Source: Streptomyces pyxinae
GTDB taxonomy: Bacteria > Actinomycetota > Actinomycetes > Streptomycetales > Streptomycetaceae
DNA length: 64,000 nt
Direction of reading: 5' to 3'
NCBI RefSeq assembly: GCF_024756275.1
Contig: NZ_JANUGQ010000009.1
Coordinates: 172,696 to 236,695 of the forward strand
Below the pieces are notes generated by a model. The model was not told the DNA's origin, did no database searches, and saw only the letters and a list, made by a program, of their open reading frames with translations. Position 1 is the first letter of the stretch. Each line of letters opens with the position of its first letter. Below are positions 34,712 through 43,749 of this stretch, in pieces. Made by a program: the position numbers and the translations under genes.

Positions 34712-35887
34712 ATGTTGGAGTTCGAGAGGTCCCTGCGCGCGGCCCCGCCGCACGCGCTGCTCGACGTGGTCCGGGACCGGCTCGTGGCGGCCTACGGCGC
34801 CCGGGGGGTGGATCTGCTCCTGGCCGACTACGGCCTCACCGTCCTGCAGTCGGTCCAGATCTCCGGCGAACCCGCCCGGGCCGTGTCGCTGTTCGACAGC
34901 GCGGAGGGCCGGGTCTTCGGCAGCCAGGAGGGACAGCTCCAGGCCACCCGCGACGGCCTCGCCGTCGACCACCATCTGCCGGTCACGGTGCGCGGCGAGC
35001 GGCTGGGCGTCCTCACCGTGCAGCTGCCGGCCGGCGGGGCGGCCGACGAGCCGATCCCGGCACTGAAGCACGTGGCGGAGGTGCTCGGGCACGAGATCCT
35101 GGTGGCCGAGCGGGACACCGACCTGTACCAGCGGGCCCGGCGGGTCGCCCGGCTCACCCTCGCCGCCGAGATGCAGTGGCAGCTGCTGCCGGGGCGGGCC
35201 TGCGCCCAGGCAGGGTTCGAACTCGGGGCCCAGCTCCAGCCCGCGTACACGGTGCACGGCGACCACTTCGACTGGGCGGTGGACGCCACCTCGCTGACCG
35301 TCACGGTCACCAACGGGATGCACGAGGGCATCGAGGCGTCCATGCTCACCGGCCTCGCGGTCAACGCCCTGCGCAACGCCCGCCGGGCCGGCACCGGAAT
35401 CGCGGACCAGGCCGCCCTGGCCGATCAGGCGCTGTACGCGCAGCACCGGGGCGCGCTCTACCTCTCCACCCTGCTGCTCCGGTTCGACCTGGAGCAGGGC
35501 ACCGCGACGGCGGTGGACGCGGGCTCCCCGCAGCTCTGGCGGCGGCGCGGCCGGAGCGTCGAACGGGTGCGGCTGGAGCCCCAGCTTCCGCTGGGCATGT
35601 TCGAGGAGTCCGACTACCGGGTACAGCCGGTGGACCTCCGCCCGGGCGACCGGGTGCTGGTGGTCAGCGACGGGGTGTACGAGGCGGTCTCCCCGATCGG
35701 GGAGGTGTACGGCGAACGGGCCCTGGCCCGCGCCATCCAGTCGACCAGCCTGCTGCCCGCCGCCTCGGTACCGGGCGCGCTGCTGCGCGAACTGGCCGCC
35801 CACCGGGACTCCGAGAGCCCGGAGGACGACTCGGTGGTGTTCTGCCTCGACTGGCACGAGCGGGCGGAGGTCGCCGCGGCGGTCTGA
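34712..35887 (+). CDS. PP2C/SpoIIE-type serine phosphatase
   Basis: 391 residues. The N-terminal ~140 residues form a GAF-like domain (LLADYGLTVLQSVQ; VRGERLGVLTVQLP). The SpoIIE-type phosphatase domain follows from AEMQWQLLPGRA, with metal-ligand blocks HGDHFDWAVDA, VTNGMHEGIEASML, DAGSPQLW, DRVLVVSDGVYEA and EDDSVVFCLDW. Such phosphatases dephosphorylate STAS anti-anti-sigma factors like the one at 33611. ATG 34712 has GAGG 9 nt upstream; GTG 34703 is an alternative. The canonical GD Asp pair is partly altered (VTNGM instead of VGDVMGHG), so catalytic strength is uncertain. Confidence 0.88.
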   Translation: MLEFERSLRAAPPHALLDVVRDRLVAAYGARGVDLLLADYGLTVLQSVQISGEPARAVSLFDSAEGRVFGSQEGQLQATRDGLAVDHHLPVTVRGERLGVLTVQLPAGGAADEPIPALKHVAEVLGHEILVAERDTDLYQRARRVARLTLAAEMQWQLLPGRACAQAGFELGAQLQPAYTVHGDHFDWAVDATSLTVTVTNGMHEGIEASMLTGLAVNALRNARRAGTGIADQAALADQALYAQHRGALYLSTLLLRFDLEQGTATAVDAGSPQLWRRRGRSVERVRLEPQLPLGMFEESDYRVQPVDLRPGDRVLVVSDGVYEAVSPIGEVYGERALARAIQSTSLLPAASVPGALLRELAAHRDSESPEDDSVVFCLDWHERAEVAAAV

Positions 35888-35907
35888 GGCGAGGGGACCC
35901 GCAGGGC

Positions 35908-36366
35908 TCAGTCCGGGTCGCCCAGCGCGAACGCCGCACGCACCCGCTTGCCCACCGGGACGTGCTCGACGGTGAGCCGGTCGCAGAGCGCGTGCACGAT
36001 CTCCATGCCGTGGCCGCCCACCCGGCCGGGATCCCGGTCGAACCGGTACGGCAGGGCGCAGCTGCTGTCGTACACGGTGACGGTGAGCCATGACGCCTCG
36101 CCTTCGAGTTCCAGCAGATACGGCCCGAAACTGTGGCGGTCGGCGTTGGTGACCAGTTCGCTCACGACGAGACGGACATCCTCCGCGCGGCGCCCCGACA
36201 GGGGGGCGAGCCACTCGGCGGCGAGCTGCTGGAGGAACGAGTCCGCCAGCGCCCTCGCGTCGGCGATGCACCCGGGCTCCCCGGTGTACTCGGCGGCACG
36301 GCGCAGCGGCTGGACGGGCGCCAGGTGCCCGAGGGCGCGCGGGTCGGTGGTCATGTCGGTGTTCAT
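35908..36366 (-). CDS. RsbW-like ATP-binding anti-sigma factor/kinase
   Basis: 152 residues of the HATPase_c_2 family, with VRLVVSELVTNADRHSFGPY (N-box), LTVTVYDSSCALPY (D-containing box) and GRVGGHGMEIVHALCDRLTVEHVPVGKRVRAAF (G-box). These proteins bind ATP, phosphorylate STAS partners and sequester sigma factors. ATG 36366 lies 13 nt after AGGAG; ATG 36354 is possible. It converges on the PP2C gene (20 nt between), consistent with a partner-switching module. Confidence 0.87.
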   Translation of the reverse strand: MNTDMTTDPRALGHLAPVQPLRRAAEYTGEPGCIADARALADSFLQQLAAEWLAPLSGRRAEDVRLVVSELVTNADRHSFGPYLLELEGEASWLTVTVYDSSCALPYRFDRDPGRVGGHGMEIVHALCDRLTVEHVPVGKRVRAAFALGDPD

Positions 36367-36774
36367 CTGCGTGCGTGTGCTCCTGCCTCGGAGGCGGCGC
36401 GGGTGCCGGACCGGCAGAGCCGCGCGTACCCCGCTTCCCACCGGCCATGCCTACCGGCTGAAAAGATTCCCGGACCCGGGATTTTTCGTCCCTTTTGCGG
36501 CAGTTGACGCCGATCCTCGGTCGGCCGGGACGCGCCCGGACCGGTCCGGAAAGCGGCCCCCGTGACGACACCGGACAGCGGCCCGTGACTCCCCCGCTCC
36601 CCCGGCGGGCGGAGCGCCAGGCGGCCCCGGGGTACGGCCGCGCCAAGGAACCGGCGGACATGAGAACCGCCCCCGACCGGCACGCGGAGGTGCCGGAGGG
36701 GGGCGGTGTCCTGGACCGGCGCCGGAGGCGGTGCCGGGGCCCGGCCGCCCGGGCGGGGCGGCCGGAGGGGGGCG
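36367..36774. other. Intergenic region between RsbW-like gene and pruA
   Basis: No gene recognised. TCCCGG-AC-CCGGGA followed by TTTTT (36468-36486) is a small hairpin in an unusually AT-rich patch (36460-36495), probably near the promoter of the RsbW-like gene. The remainder is GC-rich; no strong terminator for pruA's upstream neighbour is obvious. Confidence 0.4.
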
Positions 36775-38406
36775 TCAGCCCATGTGCGGGTAGGTGTACT
36801 CGGTCGGCGAGACCAGCGACTCCTTGATGGCGCGGGTCAGCGTCCAGCGCATCAGGTTCTGCGGGGCGCCGGCCTTGTCGTTGGTGCCGGAGGCCCGGCC
36901 GCCGCCGAAGGGCTGCTGGCCGACGACGGCGCCGGTCGACTTGTCGTTGATGTAGAAGTTGCCCGCGGCGTACCGCAGCTTCTCCATCGTGTGAGCGGCG
37001 GCGGCGCGGTCGCCGGCGATCACCGAGCCGGTCAGGGCGTAGGCCGAGACCGACTCCATCTGCTCCAGCATCTCGTCGTACGTGTCGTCCTCGTAGACGT
37101 GGACGGCGAGGATCGGGCCGAAGTACTCGGTGGTGAACACCTCGTTGGCGGCGTCGGCGCACTCGATGACGGTCGGGCGGACGAAGTAGCCGACCGAGTC
37201 GTCGTAGGTGCCGCCGGCCACGACGGTGCAGGAGGCGTCCGCCTTGGCACGGTCGATGGCGGCCTTGTTCTTGGCGAAGGCCCGCTCGTCGATGACGGCG
37301 CCGATGAAGTTGGTGAGGTCGGTGACATCACCCATCTTGATGCCGTCGACCTCGGCCGCGAACTCCTCCTTGAAGCCGGAGTTCCAGATCGAGGCCGGGA
37401 TGTACGCGCGCGAGCTGGCCGAGCACTTCTGGCCCTGGAACTCGAAGGAGCCGCGGGTCAGCGCGGTCTTCAGCACCGCGCGGTCGGCGCTCGGGTGCGC
37501 CACCACGAAGTCCTTGCCGCCGGTCTCGCCGACGATCCGCGGGTAGGAGCGGTAGTTCTCGATGTTGTTGCCGACCGTCTTCCAGAGGTGCTGGAAGGTC
37601 TTGGTGGAGCCGGTGAAGTGGATGCCGGCCAGGTCGGGGTGGTTCAGCGCCACGTCGGAGACGGCGATGCCGTCACCGGTGACCAGGTTGATGACGCCCT
37701 TGGGCAGCCCGGCCTCCTCCAGCAGCTCCATGAGCAGCACGGCGGCGTGGGTCTGGGTCGGGGACGGCTTCCAGACCACCACGTTGCCCATCAGGGCCGG
37801 GGCGGTGGGCAGGTTGCCCGCGATAGCGGTGAAGTTGAAGGGCGTGATCGCGTAGACGAAGCCCTCCAGCGGCCGGTGGTCCAGCCGGTTCCAGACGCCC
37901 GGGGCGTTGGCCGGGGGCTGCTCGGCCAGCAGGTCACGGGCGTACTTGACGTTGAAGCGCCAGAAGTCGACGAGCTCGCAGGGGGTGTCGATCTCGGCCT
38001 GCTGGGCGGTCTTGGACTGGCCCAGCATGGTGGAGGCGGCCAGCGTCTCGCGCCAGGGGCCGGCCAGCAGCTCGGCGGCGCGCAGGATGATCGCGGCGCG
38101 GTCGTCGAAGGACATGGCGCGCCAGGCCGGGGCGGCGGCCAGGGCCGCGTCGACGGCGTCCTGGGCGTCCTGCTCGGTGGCGCCGGCGAAGGTGCCGATG
38201 ACCTTGGCGTGGTTGTGCGGCTGGACGACGTCGACGCGCTCGCCGCCGCCCATGCGCTTGACGCCGCCGATGGTCATCGGCAGATCGATCGGGTTCTCGC
38301 CCAGCTCCTTGAGCTTGGCCTCCAGGCGGGCACGCTCGGGCGAACCGGGGGCGTAGCCGTGCACCGGCTCGTTGACGGGGGCGGGGACCTGGGTCACAGC
38401 GTCCAT
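36775..38406 (-). CDS. pruA: L-glutamate gamma-semialdehyde (P5C) dehydrogenase
   Basis: 543 residues. ALDH superfamily: Glu in VGETGGKDFVVAH, catalytic Cys in FEFQGQKCSASSRAYIP, and NFYINDKSTGAVVGQQPFGGGRASGTNDKAG near the end. It oxidises glutamate semialdehyde to glutamate, the second step of proline breakdown. It lies 48 nt downstream of the proline dehydrogenase gene on the same strand and is almost certainly co-transcribed under PucR control. Confidence 0.96.
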   Translation of the reverse strand: MDAVTQVPAPVNEPVHGYAPGSPERARLEAKLKELGENPIDLPMTIGGVKRMGGGERVDVVQPHNHAKVIGTFAGATEQDAQDAVDAALAAAPAWRAMSFDDRAAIILRAAELLAGPWRETLAASTMLGQSKTAQQAEIDTPCELVDFWRFNVKYARDLLAEQPPANAPGVWNRLDHRPLEGFVYAITPFNFTAIAGNLPTAPALMGNVVVWKPSPTQTHAAVLLMELLEEAGLPKGVINLVTGDGIAVSDVALNHPDLAGIHFTGSTKTFQHLWKTVGNNIENYRSYPRIVGETGGKDFVVAHPSADRAVLKTALTRGSFEFQGQKCSASSRAYIPASIWNSGFKEEFAAEVDGIKMGDVTDLTNFIGAVIDERAFAKNKAAIDRAKADASCTVVAGGTYDDSVGYFVRPTVIECADAANEVFTTEYFGPILAVHVYEDDTYDEMLEQMESVSAYALTGSVIAGDRAAAAHTMEKLRYAAGNFYINDKSTGAVVGQQPFGGGRASGTNDKAGAPQNLMRWTLTRAIKESLVSPTEYTYPHMG

Positions 38407-38454
38407 GGGTTCCGTAACTCCTTCGGTGTGCGGGGTGAGGGGGTCGGCCCCGGG

Positions 38455-39381
38455 TCAGTTCTTGGTGATCATCGAGCGGACGAAGAACAGCAGGTTGGCC
38501 GGCTTCTCCGCGAGACGGCGCATGAAGTAGCCGTACCAGTCCGTGCCGTACGCGGTGTAGACCCGCATCCGGTGTCCCTCGGCGGCCAGCCGGAGGTGCT
38601 CCTCGCTCCGGATGCCGTACAGCATCTGGAACTCGTACTCGTCCGGCTTGCGGCCGGCCCGGCGGGCCAGCTCCTGGGTGATGGCGATGAGCCGGGGGTC
38701 GTGGGACCCGATCATCGGGTAGCCCTCGCCGGCCAGGAGGATCTTCAGGATGCGGACGTACGCCTTGTCGATCTCCGCCTTGTCCTGGATGGCGACGGAG
38801 GCGGGCTCCTTGTACGCCCCCTTCACGATACGCACCCGGCTGCCGTCGGCGGCGAGCCGGCGGGCGTCGTCCTCGGTGCGGTACAGGTACGCCTGGATCA
38901 CACAGCCGGTCCCGGGGAAGTCCTTCCGGAGCTCCTCGTGGATGGCGAACATCGAGTCCAGGGTGGTGTGGTCCTCGGCGTCCAGGGTGACGGTGGTGCC
39001 GATCGCGGCGGCGGCCTCGACCACCGGGCGGACATTGGCGAGGGCCAGCTCGTGGCCGCCCTCCAGCGCCTGGCCGAACATCGAGAGCTTGACGGACATC
39101 TCGGCCCGCTCGCCCAGCTCCAGCGCCTTGAGCCGGTCGATCAGCTCCAGGTAGGCGTCCCGCGCGGCGTACGCCTGCTCCGGGGTGGTGATGTCCTCGC
39201 CGACGACGTCCAGGGTGACTTCCAGGCCCTTGGCGGCGGCGTCCCGGACGATCGGGACCACCTGGTCGACCGTCTCGCCGGCGATGAAGCGGTCCACGAC
39301 CTGCTTGGTGCCCGGCGCGGCGGAGACGAAGCGGCGCATCTGGTCACTGCGCGACGCGGCGAGGATCACGGGTCCCAGCAC
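38455..39381 (-). CDS. Proline dehydrogenase
   Basis: 308 residues, the length of monofunctional FAD proline dehydrogenases. Motifs VRIVKGAYKEP, MIGSHDPRLIAIT, EFQMLYGIRSEEHLRL and RVYTAYGTDWYGYFMRRLAE fit the PutA-type barrel. It oxidises proline to P5C. GTG 39381 has GGAGG 6-7 nt upstream and gives VLGPVILAASRSDQ. It is first in an operon with pruA and divergent from pucR, with paired palindromes in the 173-nt gap. Confidence 0.95.
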   Translation of the reverse strand: MLGPVILAASRSDQMRRFVSAAPGTKQVVDRFIAGETVDQVVPIVRDAAAKGLEVTLDVVGEDITTPEQAYAARDAYLELIDRLKALELGERAEMSVKLSMFGQALEGGHELALANVRPVVEAAAAIGTTVTLDAEDHTTLDSMFAIHEELRKDFPGTGCVIQAYLYRTEDDARRLAADGSRVRIVKGAYKEPASVAIQDKAEIDKAYVRILKILLAGEGYPMIGSHDPRLIAITQELARRAGRKPDEYEFQMLYGIRSEEHLRLAAEGHRMRVYTAYGTDWYGYFMRRLAEKPANLLFFVRSMITKN

Positions 39382-39488
39382 GGGGGCACCTCCAGGAACA
39401 GGGGAGAAGGACGGCCGGAACCGAACGGGTCGGGGACGGCACGGAGAACCACCGTGAAACATAAGGATGGCAGCGATCTCCGGCCATC

Positions 39489-39534
39489 GACAGCTGTCAC
39501 GCATCCGCCGCCCGGGCCTCAGACAATTGTCTGA
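39489..39534. promoter_or_regulatory. Paired palindromes between proline dehydrogenase and pucR genes
   Basis: TCAGACAATTGTCTGA (39519-39534) is a perfect 16-bp palindrome. GACAGCTGTC (39489-39498) is a second; both contain GACA-NN-TGTC and their centres are 33 nt apart, about three helical turns. The first ends 20 nt before the pucR ATG. They are probable PucR binding sites controlling both directions. Confidence 0.65.
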
Positions 39535-39554
39535 AAGGGTGCGAGAATGCCGGG

Positions 39555-40937
39555 ATGAAGGGCGATTACCAGGACCTGGTGGACGAGATCTCGGCGCTGC
39601 TGGGCGCCCCGGCGACGCTGGAGAACCGGGATTTCGAGCTGATCGCCTTCGGGGCCCACGACAGCGACAGCGCCTTCGACGCCTCCACGCTGGATCCGGT
39701 CAGGACCCGCTCGATCCTGACCCGCCGGTCCACCCCGGCGGTGCGGTCCTGGTTCGAGGCGTACGGCATCACCCGTGCCACCGGCCCCGTGCGCATCCCG
39801 GCGGCCCCGGACGCCGGGGTGCTGCGTGGCCGGATCTGTCTTCCGGTACGCCACCGGGGCGTGGTGCTCGGCTATGTCTGGCTGCTCGACACCGAGCCGG
39901 GCCCCTGCCCCGAGCGGCTGACGGCCGCCATGGAGGTGGCGACCCGGATCGGCGGGCTGCTGGCGGACGAGGAGCGGGCGGGCGCGGATCTCTCCCGGGA
40001 GCTGCGGGCGGTGCTGGTGGCCGAGGGAGGCCGCCGCCACGACCAGGCGGTCGACGCCCTCCGCACCGCGCTGGGCCCGGACGCCGAGGGCCCGCACGCC
40101 CTGGTGTGCGTCGCGCCCTGGCCGGGCGGCGCCGGCCCCTCGGCCCGTACGGTCCCGGGGGCGGCGGCGCTCTGCACGGTGCCCCGGCCGGACGGCGGTC
40201 AGGTGCTGGCCGCGCTGGTCCGGCTGCGCGCCCCCGACGCCCTCGCCCCCGCCCTCACGGCCGCCGCCCGGCTCCGGGACGCGGCGGCCTCGGGGGGCCG
40301 GGGGGCTTCCGGGAGCCGAACGGGTTCCGGTGCCGGGGCTTCCGGGGCTTCCGGGGCTCCTTCCGGGAGCCGGGCGGCTTCCGGCATCGGGGCTTCCGGG
40401 GCTTCGACCGGTACGGCCTCCGGTGCCGGGCCGGTCGCCCCGGGAGCCGGGCCGGCCTCGGGGGGCCGAGGGGCTTCCGGGTCCGGGCCGGGGGGCTCCG
40501 GGTCGGGGCCGGGGGGCTCCGGGCCCGGGCCGGTCGCCGGGGTGGCCGAGCCGCGCAGGGGGCTGGCGGAGCTGGCCGGGGCGTGGCGGGAGGCACTGGC
40601 CGCGACCCGGGCGGCGCGGGCCCAGCCCCGGCTGGGCCCGGTCGCCCACTGGTCGGCCATCGGCCCGTACCGGCTGCTCACCGCCCTGCCGCCGCTCCCG
40701 TCGCACGACCCGGCGGTGGCCGCCCTGCTGGCCCCGGCCCACACCGAGCTGGCCCGCACGGCGGAGGCGTTCCTGGACGCGGCGGGTCAGGCCGGCCGTA
40801 CCGCCGCCGCCCTGGGCATCCACCGCCAGACGCTCTACTACCGGCTCTCCCGGGTCGAGCGGCTCACCGGGCTGGACCTGGACGAGGGCGAGGACCGGCT
40901 GCTCCTCCACATGGCCCTCAAGGCGGCCCGGCTCTGA
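39555..40937 (+). CDS. PucR family regulator of proline catabolism
   Basis: 460 residues. The N-terminal domain (residues 1-230) looks like a ligand/GAF-type PucR domain ([24 protein letters not shown]). The C-terminus has the PucR helix-turn-helix [41 protein letters not shown]. Between them (about residues 241-328, nt 40278-40540) lies a Gly/Ser/Pro/Ala repeat region ([27 protein letters not shown]), atypical for the family. Related S. coelicolor PutR activates proline dehydrogenase and P5C dehydrogenase genes; position and the shared operator support the same role. Confidence 0.88.
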   Translation: MKGDYQDLVDEISALLGAPATLENRDFELIAFGAHDSDSAFDASTLDPVRTRSILTRRSTPAVRSWFEAYGITRATGPVRIPAAPDAGVLRGRICLPVRHRGVVLGYVWLLDTEPGPCPERLTAAMEVATRIGGLLADEERAGADLSRELRAVLVAEGGRRHDQAVDALRTALGPDAEGPHALVCVAPWPGGAGPSARTVPGAAALCTVPRPDGGQVLAALVRLRAPDALAPALTAAARLRDAAASGGRGASGSRTGSGAGASGASGAPSGSRAASGIGASGASTGTASGAGPVAPGAGPASGGRGASGSGPGGSGSGPGGSGPGPVAGVAEPRRGLAELAGAWREALAATRAARAQPRLGPVAHWSAIGPYRLLTALPPLPSHDPAVAALLAPAHTELARTAEAFLDAAGQAGRTAAALGIHRQTLYYRLSRVERLTGLDLDEGEDRLLLHMALKAARL

Positions 40938-40973
40938 GGGAACGCGGGGCCGGCGCGGCCGTACCGGTGGTGA

Positions 40974-41879
40974 TCAGTCGGCGCGGACGACGACCACCCG
41001 GCGTCCGCGCGTATGACCGGCCTGGCTGTCGGCCTGCGCCGCCGCGGCCTCCGCGAGCGGGTACGCCTTCTCGACCGGGATGTGGAGCTTCCCCCGCGCG
41101 ATGAGGCCGGCGGCCTCCGCGAGCGCGGCCGGCACGTCGCCGGTCACACCGGCGAACCGGACCCCGAACTCCGGCGCGCCGAGATCCGCGATGCTGATCA
41201 CCTTCTCCGGATCCCCGGTCAGCTCGACCAGTTCGCGGATCACCCCCGAGCCGGCCAGGTCCAGGGCCGCGTCGACCCGGCCGAGCCGCCGTACCCGCTC
41301 GACCCAGCCCTCGCCGTAGGTCGCGGCGAGGGCGCCCAGGTCGCGCAGATACTCCTGGTTGGCGGCCCCGGCCGTGCCGATCACCGTGATGCCGCGGTCG
41401 CGGGCGATCTGCAGCACCGCCGATCCGACTCCCCCGGACGCGCCGCTGACCAGCAGCGTCTGCCCGGGCCGCACACCGACCTCGCGGAGGATCCGCAGCG
41501 CGGTCTCCACGACGGAGGGGTACCCGGCCGCCTCCTCGAACGTCAGCCCCTCGGGCATCCGGGTCCAGGCCGACAGCACCGCGAACTCGGCATAGGTGGC
41601 CGAGCCCCTGCCGAACACCCGGTCGCCCGTCTCGACCCCTTCGACGCCCTCCCCGACCTCGTCCACCACACCGGCGGCGTCCTGGCCGGTTCCGGCGGGC
41701 AACCGCTGGAGGGGGTGGGCCTTCAGGACCTGGCCCTCCCGGACCCGCCAGTCGGCGGGGTTCACCCCCGCCGCCCGCACCGCGACACGTATCTGACCGG
41801 GGCCCGCGTGGGGCTCCTCGACGTCCTCGACATACAGGACGTCCGGACCGCCGAACTCGGCGAAGCTCATTCTCCTCAT
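40974..41879 (-). CDS. NADPH:quinone reductase-like zinc-independent alcohol dehydrogenase family protein
   Basis: 301 residues. MDR family without zinc ligands: GroES-like part AAGVNPADWRVREGQ and GQDAAGVVDEVGEGV, then LVSGASGGVGSAVLQIARDRG as NADP-binding motif. It probably reduces quinones or enones. Two Met starts (41879 and 41870) flank AGGAGA; the first has no ribosome site and may be leaderless. It is divergent from the tetR gene with AACGGTT repeats between, so it is the likely TetR target. Confidence 0.88.
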   Translation of the reverse strand: MRRMSFAEFGGPDVLYVEDVEEPHAGPGQIRVAVRAAGVNPADWRVREGQVLKAHPLQRLPAGTGQDAAGVVDEVGEGVEGVETGDRVFGRGSATYAEFAVLSAWTRMPEGLTFEEAAGYPSVVETALRILREVGVRPGQTLLVSGASGGVGSAVLQIARDRGITVIGTAGAANQEYLRDLGALAATYGEGWVERVRRLGRVDAALDLAGSGVIRELVELTGDPEKVISIADLGAPEFGVRFAGVTGDVPAALAEAAGLIARGKLHIPVEKAYPLAEAAAAQADSQAGHTRGRRVVVVRAD

Positions 41880-41897
41880 GCGGTCGACCGTAGCACT

Positions 41898-41938
41898 AAC
41901 GGTTAGCCTTTCGGAACCGTTAGCTTTTCGAGACGGTT
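41898..41938. promoter_or_regulatory. TetR operator candidate in divergent promoter
   Basis: AACGGTT (41898-41904), 10 nt, AACCGTT (41915-41921) form an inverted repeat; another GACGGTT half-site is at about 41932-41938. They lie between the divergent oxidoreductase and tetR starts. Confidence 0.55.
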
Positions 41939-41966
41939 ATGACTTCGTATTTGGTAGCGTGACCCC

Positions 41967-42554
41967 ATGACCGTGGAGCCCGGACGCCGTGAGCGCAAGA
42001 AGGCCGCGACCCGCCAGAAGATCGCCGGCACCGCGCTGCGGCTCTTCCTGGAGCGCGGGTACGACGCGGTGGGCATCCGGGAGGTGGCCGCCGAGGCCGA
42101 TGTGGCCGTCACCACGCTCTTCGCCCACTTCGCATCGAAAGAGGCCCTGGTGTTCGAGCAGGACGCGGAGTTCGAGCAGCGCCTCGTCCGGGCGGCCACC
42201 GGCCGGGCACCGGACGAGCCGCTCGTCCCCGCCCTCCGCCACGAGATCCGGGCCCTGGTGCGCCACTGCACGGCGGAGAGCGCCGCCCCGGTCTGGCAGC
42301 TGATCGACACGACACCCGCCCTGCGGCAGTACGAGGAGTCGATGCGGCTGCGTCACGCGGAGTCGCTGGCGGCGGCCATCGCCGCCGATCCCGGGCAGGG
42401 AAGGACGACGACGGCCTGCCGGACGATCGCGCGGTTCGCGATCGACGCCTTCGCGCTGGCCCGGGAGGCCGCCGATCCGGAGGCGGCGGTGGACGAGGTC
42501 TTCCGGATGATCGAGGCGGCCTGGGAGGTCAGCGGCCCGTCCCGGCCCGCGTGA
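41967..42554 (+). CDS. TetR family transcriptional regulator
   Basis: 195 residues. N-terminal HTH RKKAATRQKIAGTALRLFLERGYDAVGIREVAAEADVAVTTLFAHFASKEALVF is textbook TetR. The C-terminal ligand domain is of unknown specificity. It is divergent from the oxidoreductase at 41879 and likely represses both. Its last 26 nt overlap the 3' end of the convergent membrane-protein gene. Confidence 0.93.
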   Translation: MTVEPGRRERKKAATRQKIAGTALRLFLERGYDAVGIREVAAEADVAVTTLFAHFASKEALVFEQDAEFEQRLVRAATGRAPDEPLVPALRHEIRALVRHCTAESAAPVWQLIDTTPALRQYEESMRLRHAESLAAAIAADPGQGRTTTACRTIARFAIDAFALAREAADPEAAVDEVFRMIEAAWEVSGPSRPA

Positions 42555-43749
42555 GGAACCGGCGCAGCTCGCGGACGAGCGGATGCGCCGGGCCGGGAGC
42601 GGCGGTGAGGGCGGCCAGCACCTCCTGGAGCAGCTCCCCGGCGGTGACCGGGTCCAGGGTGCCGGCGACCCGGTGGAGCTGACCGGCCAGCGAGAGCGAG
42701 GGCCGCGCCTCGGCGAGCGGGTCGTCGGCGGTGACCACCAGCAGCGCGGCGCCGCCCAGGATCGCCCGCCACGCCTCCCGGGCGTTGGCCTCCAGGCCGA
42801 GGCGCCGGTACATCGCCAGCAGCCGTACCCACTCCACCAGCACCTGCGGGTGGCCGTCCCGCCAGGCCTTGACGGCCGCCACCACCAGGTGCTGCTGGCG
42901 GGCGAGCGCCTCCCGGCGGGCGCCGGAGCGCCAGAGCCGGTGGGTGGCGGCCGACTCCGCGAGGACGTCCTGCCGCCGGGAGCGGGGCGCGGCCACCCCG
43001 GTGAGCAGCAGCAGTACGGCACCCGCCGCCACCAGGTACAGCCCGGCGCCCGGAGCCAGCCGGAGCAGCCGCCCGTCGGGCGCCGGGACGGTGCCGAGGT
43101 CCAGCAGGTCGGTGAGCGCCCAGCCGGTGGCCAGCACCCCGGCGCCGCGCAGGGCCGAGCGCTGCCAGGTACGGGCCCGCCCCAGCAGGTACAGGGCACC
43201 GGGCCCGGCCGCGAGCACCGCCAGCAGCAGGGTGACCAGCCCGTCGCCGCCGACCGTCCCGAGCCGGGAGCCCAGGGTGGCGACGCCGGTGGCGGTCCGG
43301 CCGTACCCGTGGGCCACGGCTGCCGCGTCCGCCCCGGCGAGCTGCGGCAGCAGGGAGCCGGCCGCCAGCAGGGCGCAGCCGAGCAGCGCGAGCGCCCCGG
43401 CCCACCGGTCCCGGCCGGACCTGACCAGCCGGTCCGCGAGCCGCCGGGGGGCGGAGCGCCGGACGGTACCCGGGGGAGCCGGCTCGGACTCGGACGCGCC
43501 GGACGGGTACCCGGGCGCGCCGGACGGGTACGCGAGGGCGCCGGATGCCGGGCCGCCCGGGGCCCCGGGGGCGCCGGACGGACGGGCGGGGCCTCCAGTC
43601 GGGTACGCGGGCGCGACCGGCGCCGGGCCGGCGGGCGGCCGGGGTGCCGGGACACCGTCCGCCCGGCCGCCCGCCGGTCCCGTGCCGGGAGGTTCCGGTG
43701 GGCCGGCCGGGGTCCCCGGGCCCGGGCGGGGCGGCTCCGGGGCGGTCAT
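42529..43749 (-). CDS. Hypothetical membrane protein, third gene of unknown operon
   Basis: 406 residues. The first ~110 are Pro/Gly/Ala-rich and disordered (GAPGYPSGASESEPAPPG). About four membrane segments at ~118-270 (WAGALALLGCALLAAGSLLPQL; LVTLLLAVLAAGPGALYLLG; LYLVAAGAVLLLLTGVA). A helical cytoplasmic domain of ~130 residues ends the protein (AWRDGHPQVLVEWVRLLAMYRRLGLEANAREAW). Family not recognised. Its ATG overlaps the stop of the preceding gene by 4 nt (ATGA), so translation is coupled. Confidence 0.75.
   Translation of the reverse strand: MTAPEPPRPGPGTPAGPPEPPGTGPAGGRADGVPAPRPPAGPAPVAPAYPTGGPARPSGAPGAPGGPASGALAYPSGAPGYPSGASESEPAPPGTVRRSAPRRLADRLVRSGRDRWAGALALLGCALLAAGSLLPQLAGADAAAVAHGYGRTATGVATLGSRLGTVGGDGLVTLLLAVLAAGPGALYLLGRARTWQRSALRGAGVLATGWALTDLLDLGTVPAPDGRLLRLAPGAGLYLVAAGAVLLLLTGVAAPRSRRQDVLAESAATHRLWRSGARREALARQQHLVVAAVKAWRDGHPQVLVEWVRLLAMYRRLGLEANAREAWRAILGGAALLVVTADDPLAEARPSLSLAGQLHRVAGTLDPVTAGELLQEVLAALTAAPGPAHPLVRELRRFLTRAGTGR

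Noticed and set aside
36468..36486. Hairpin TCCCGG-AC-CCGGGA with T-run as pruA-region terminator
   Set aside because: The stem is only 6 bp and no plus-strand gene ends there; it more likely belongs to the promoter area of the RsbW-like gene.
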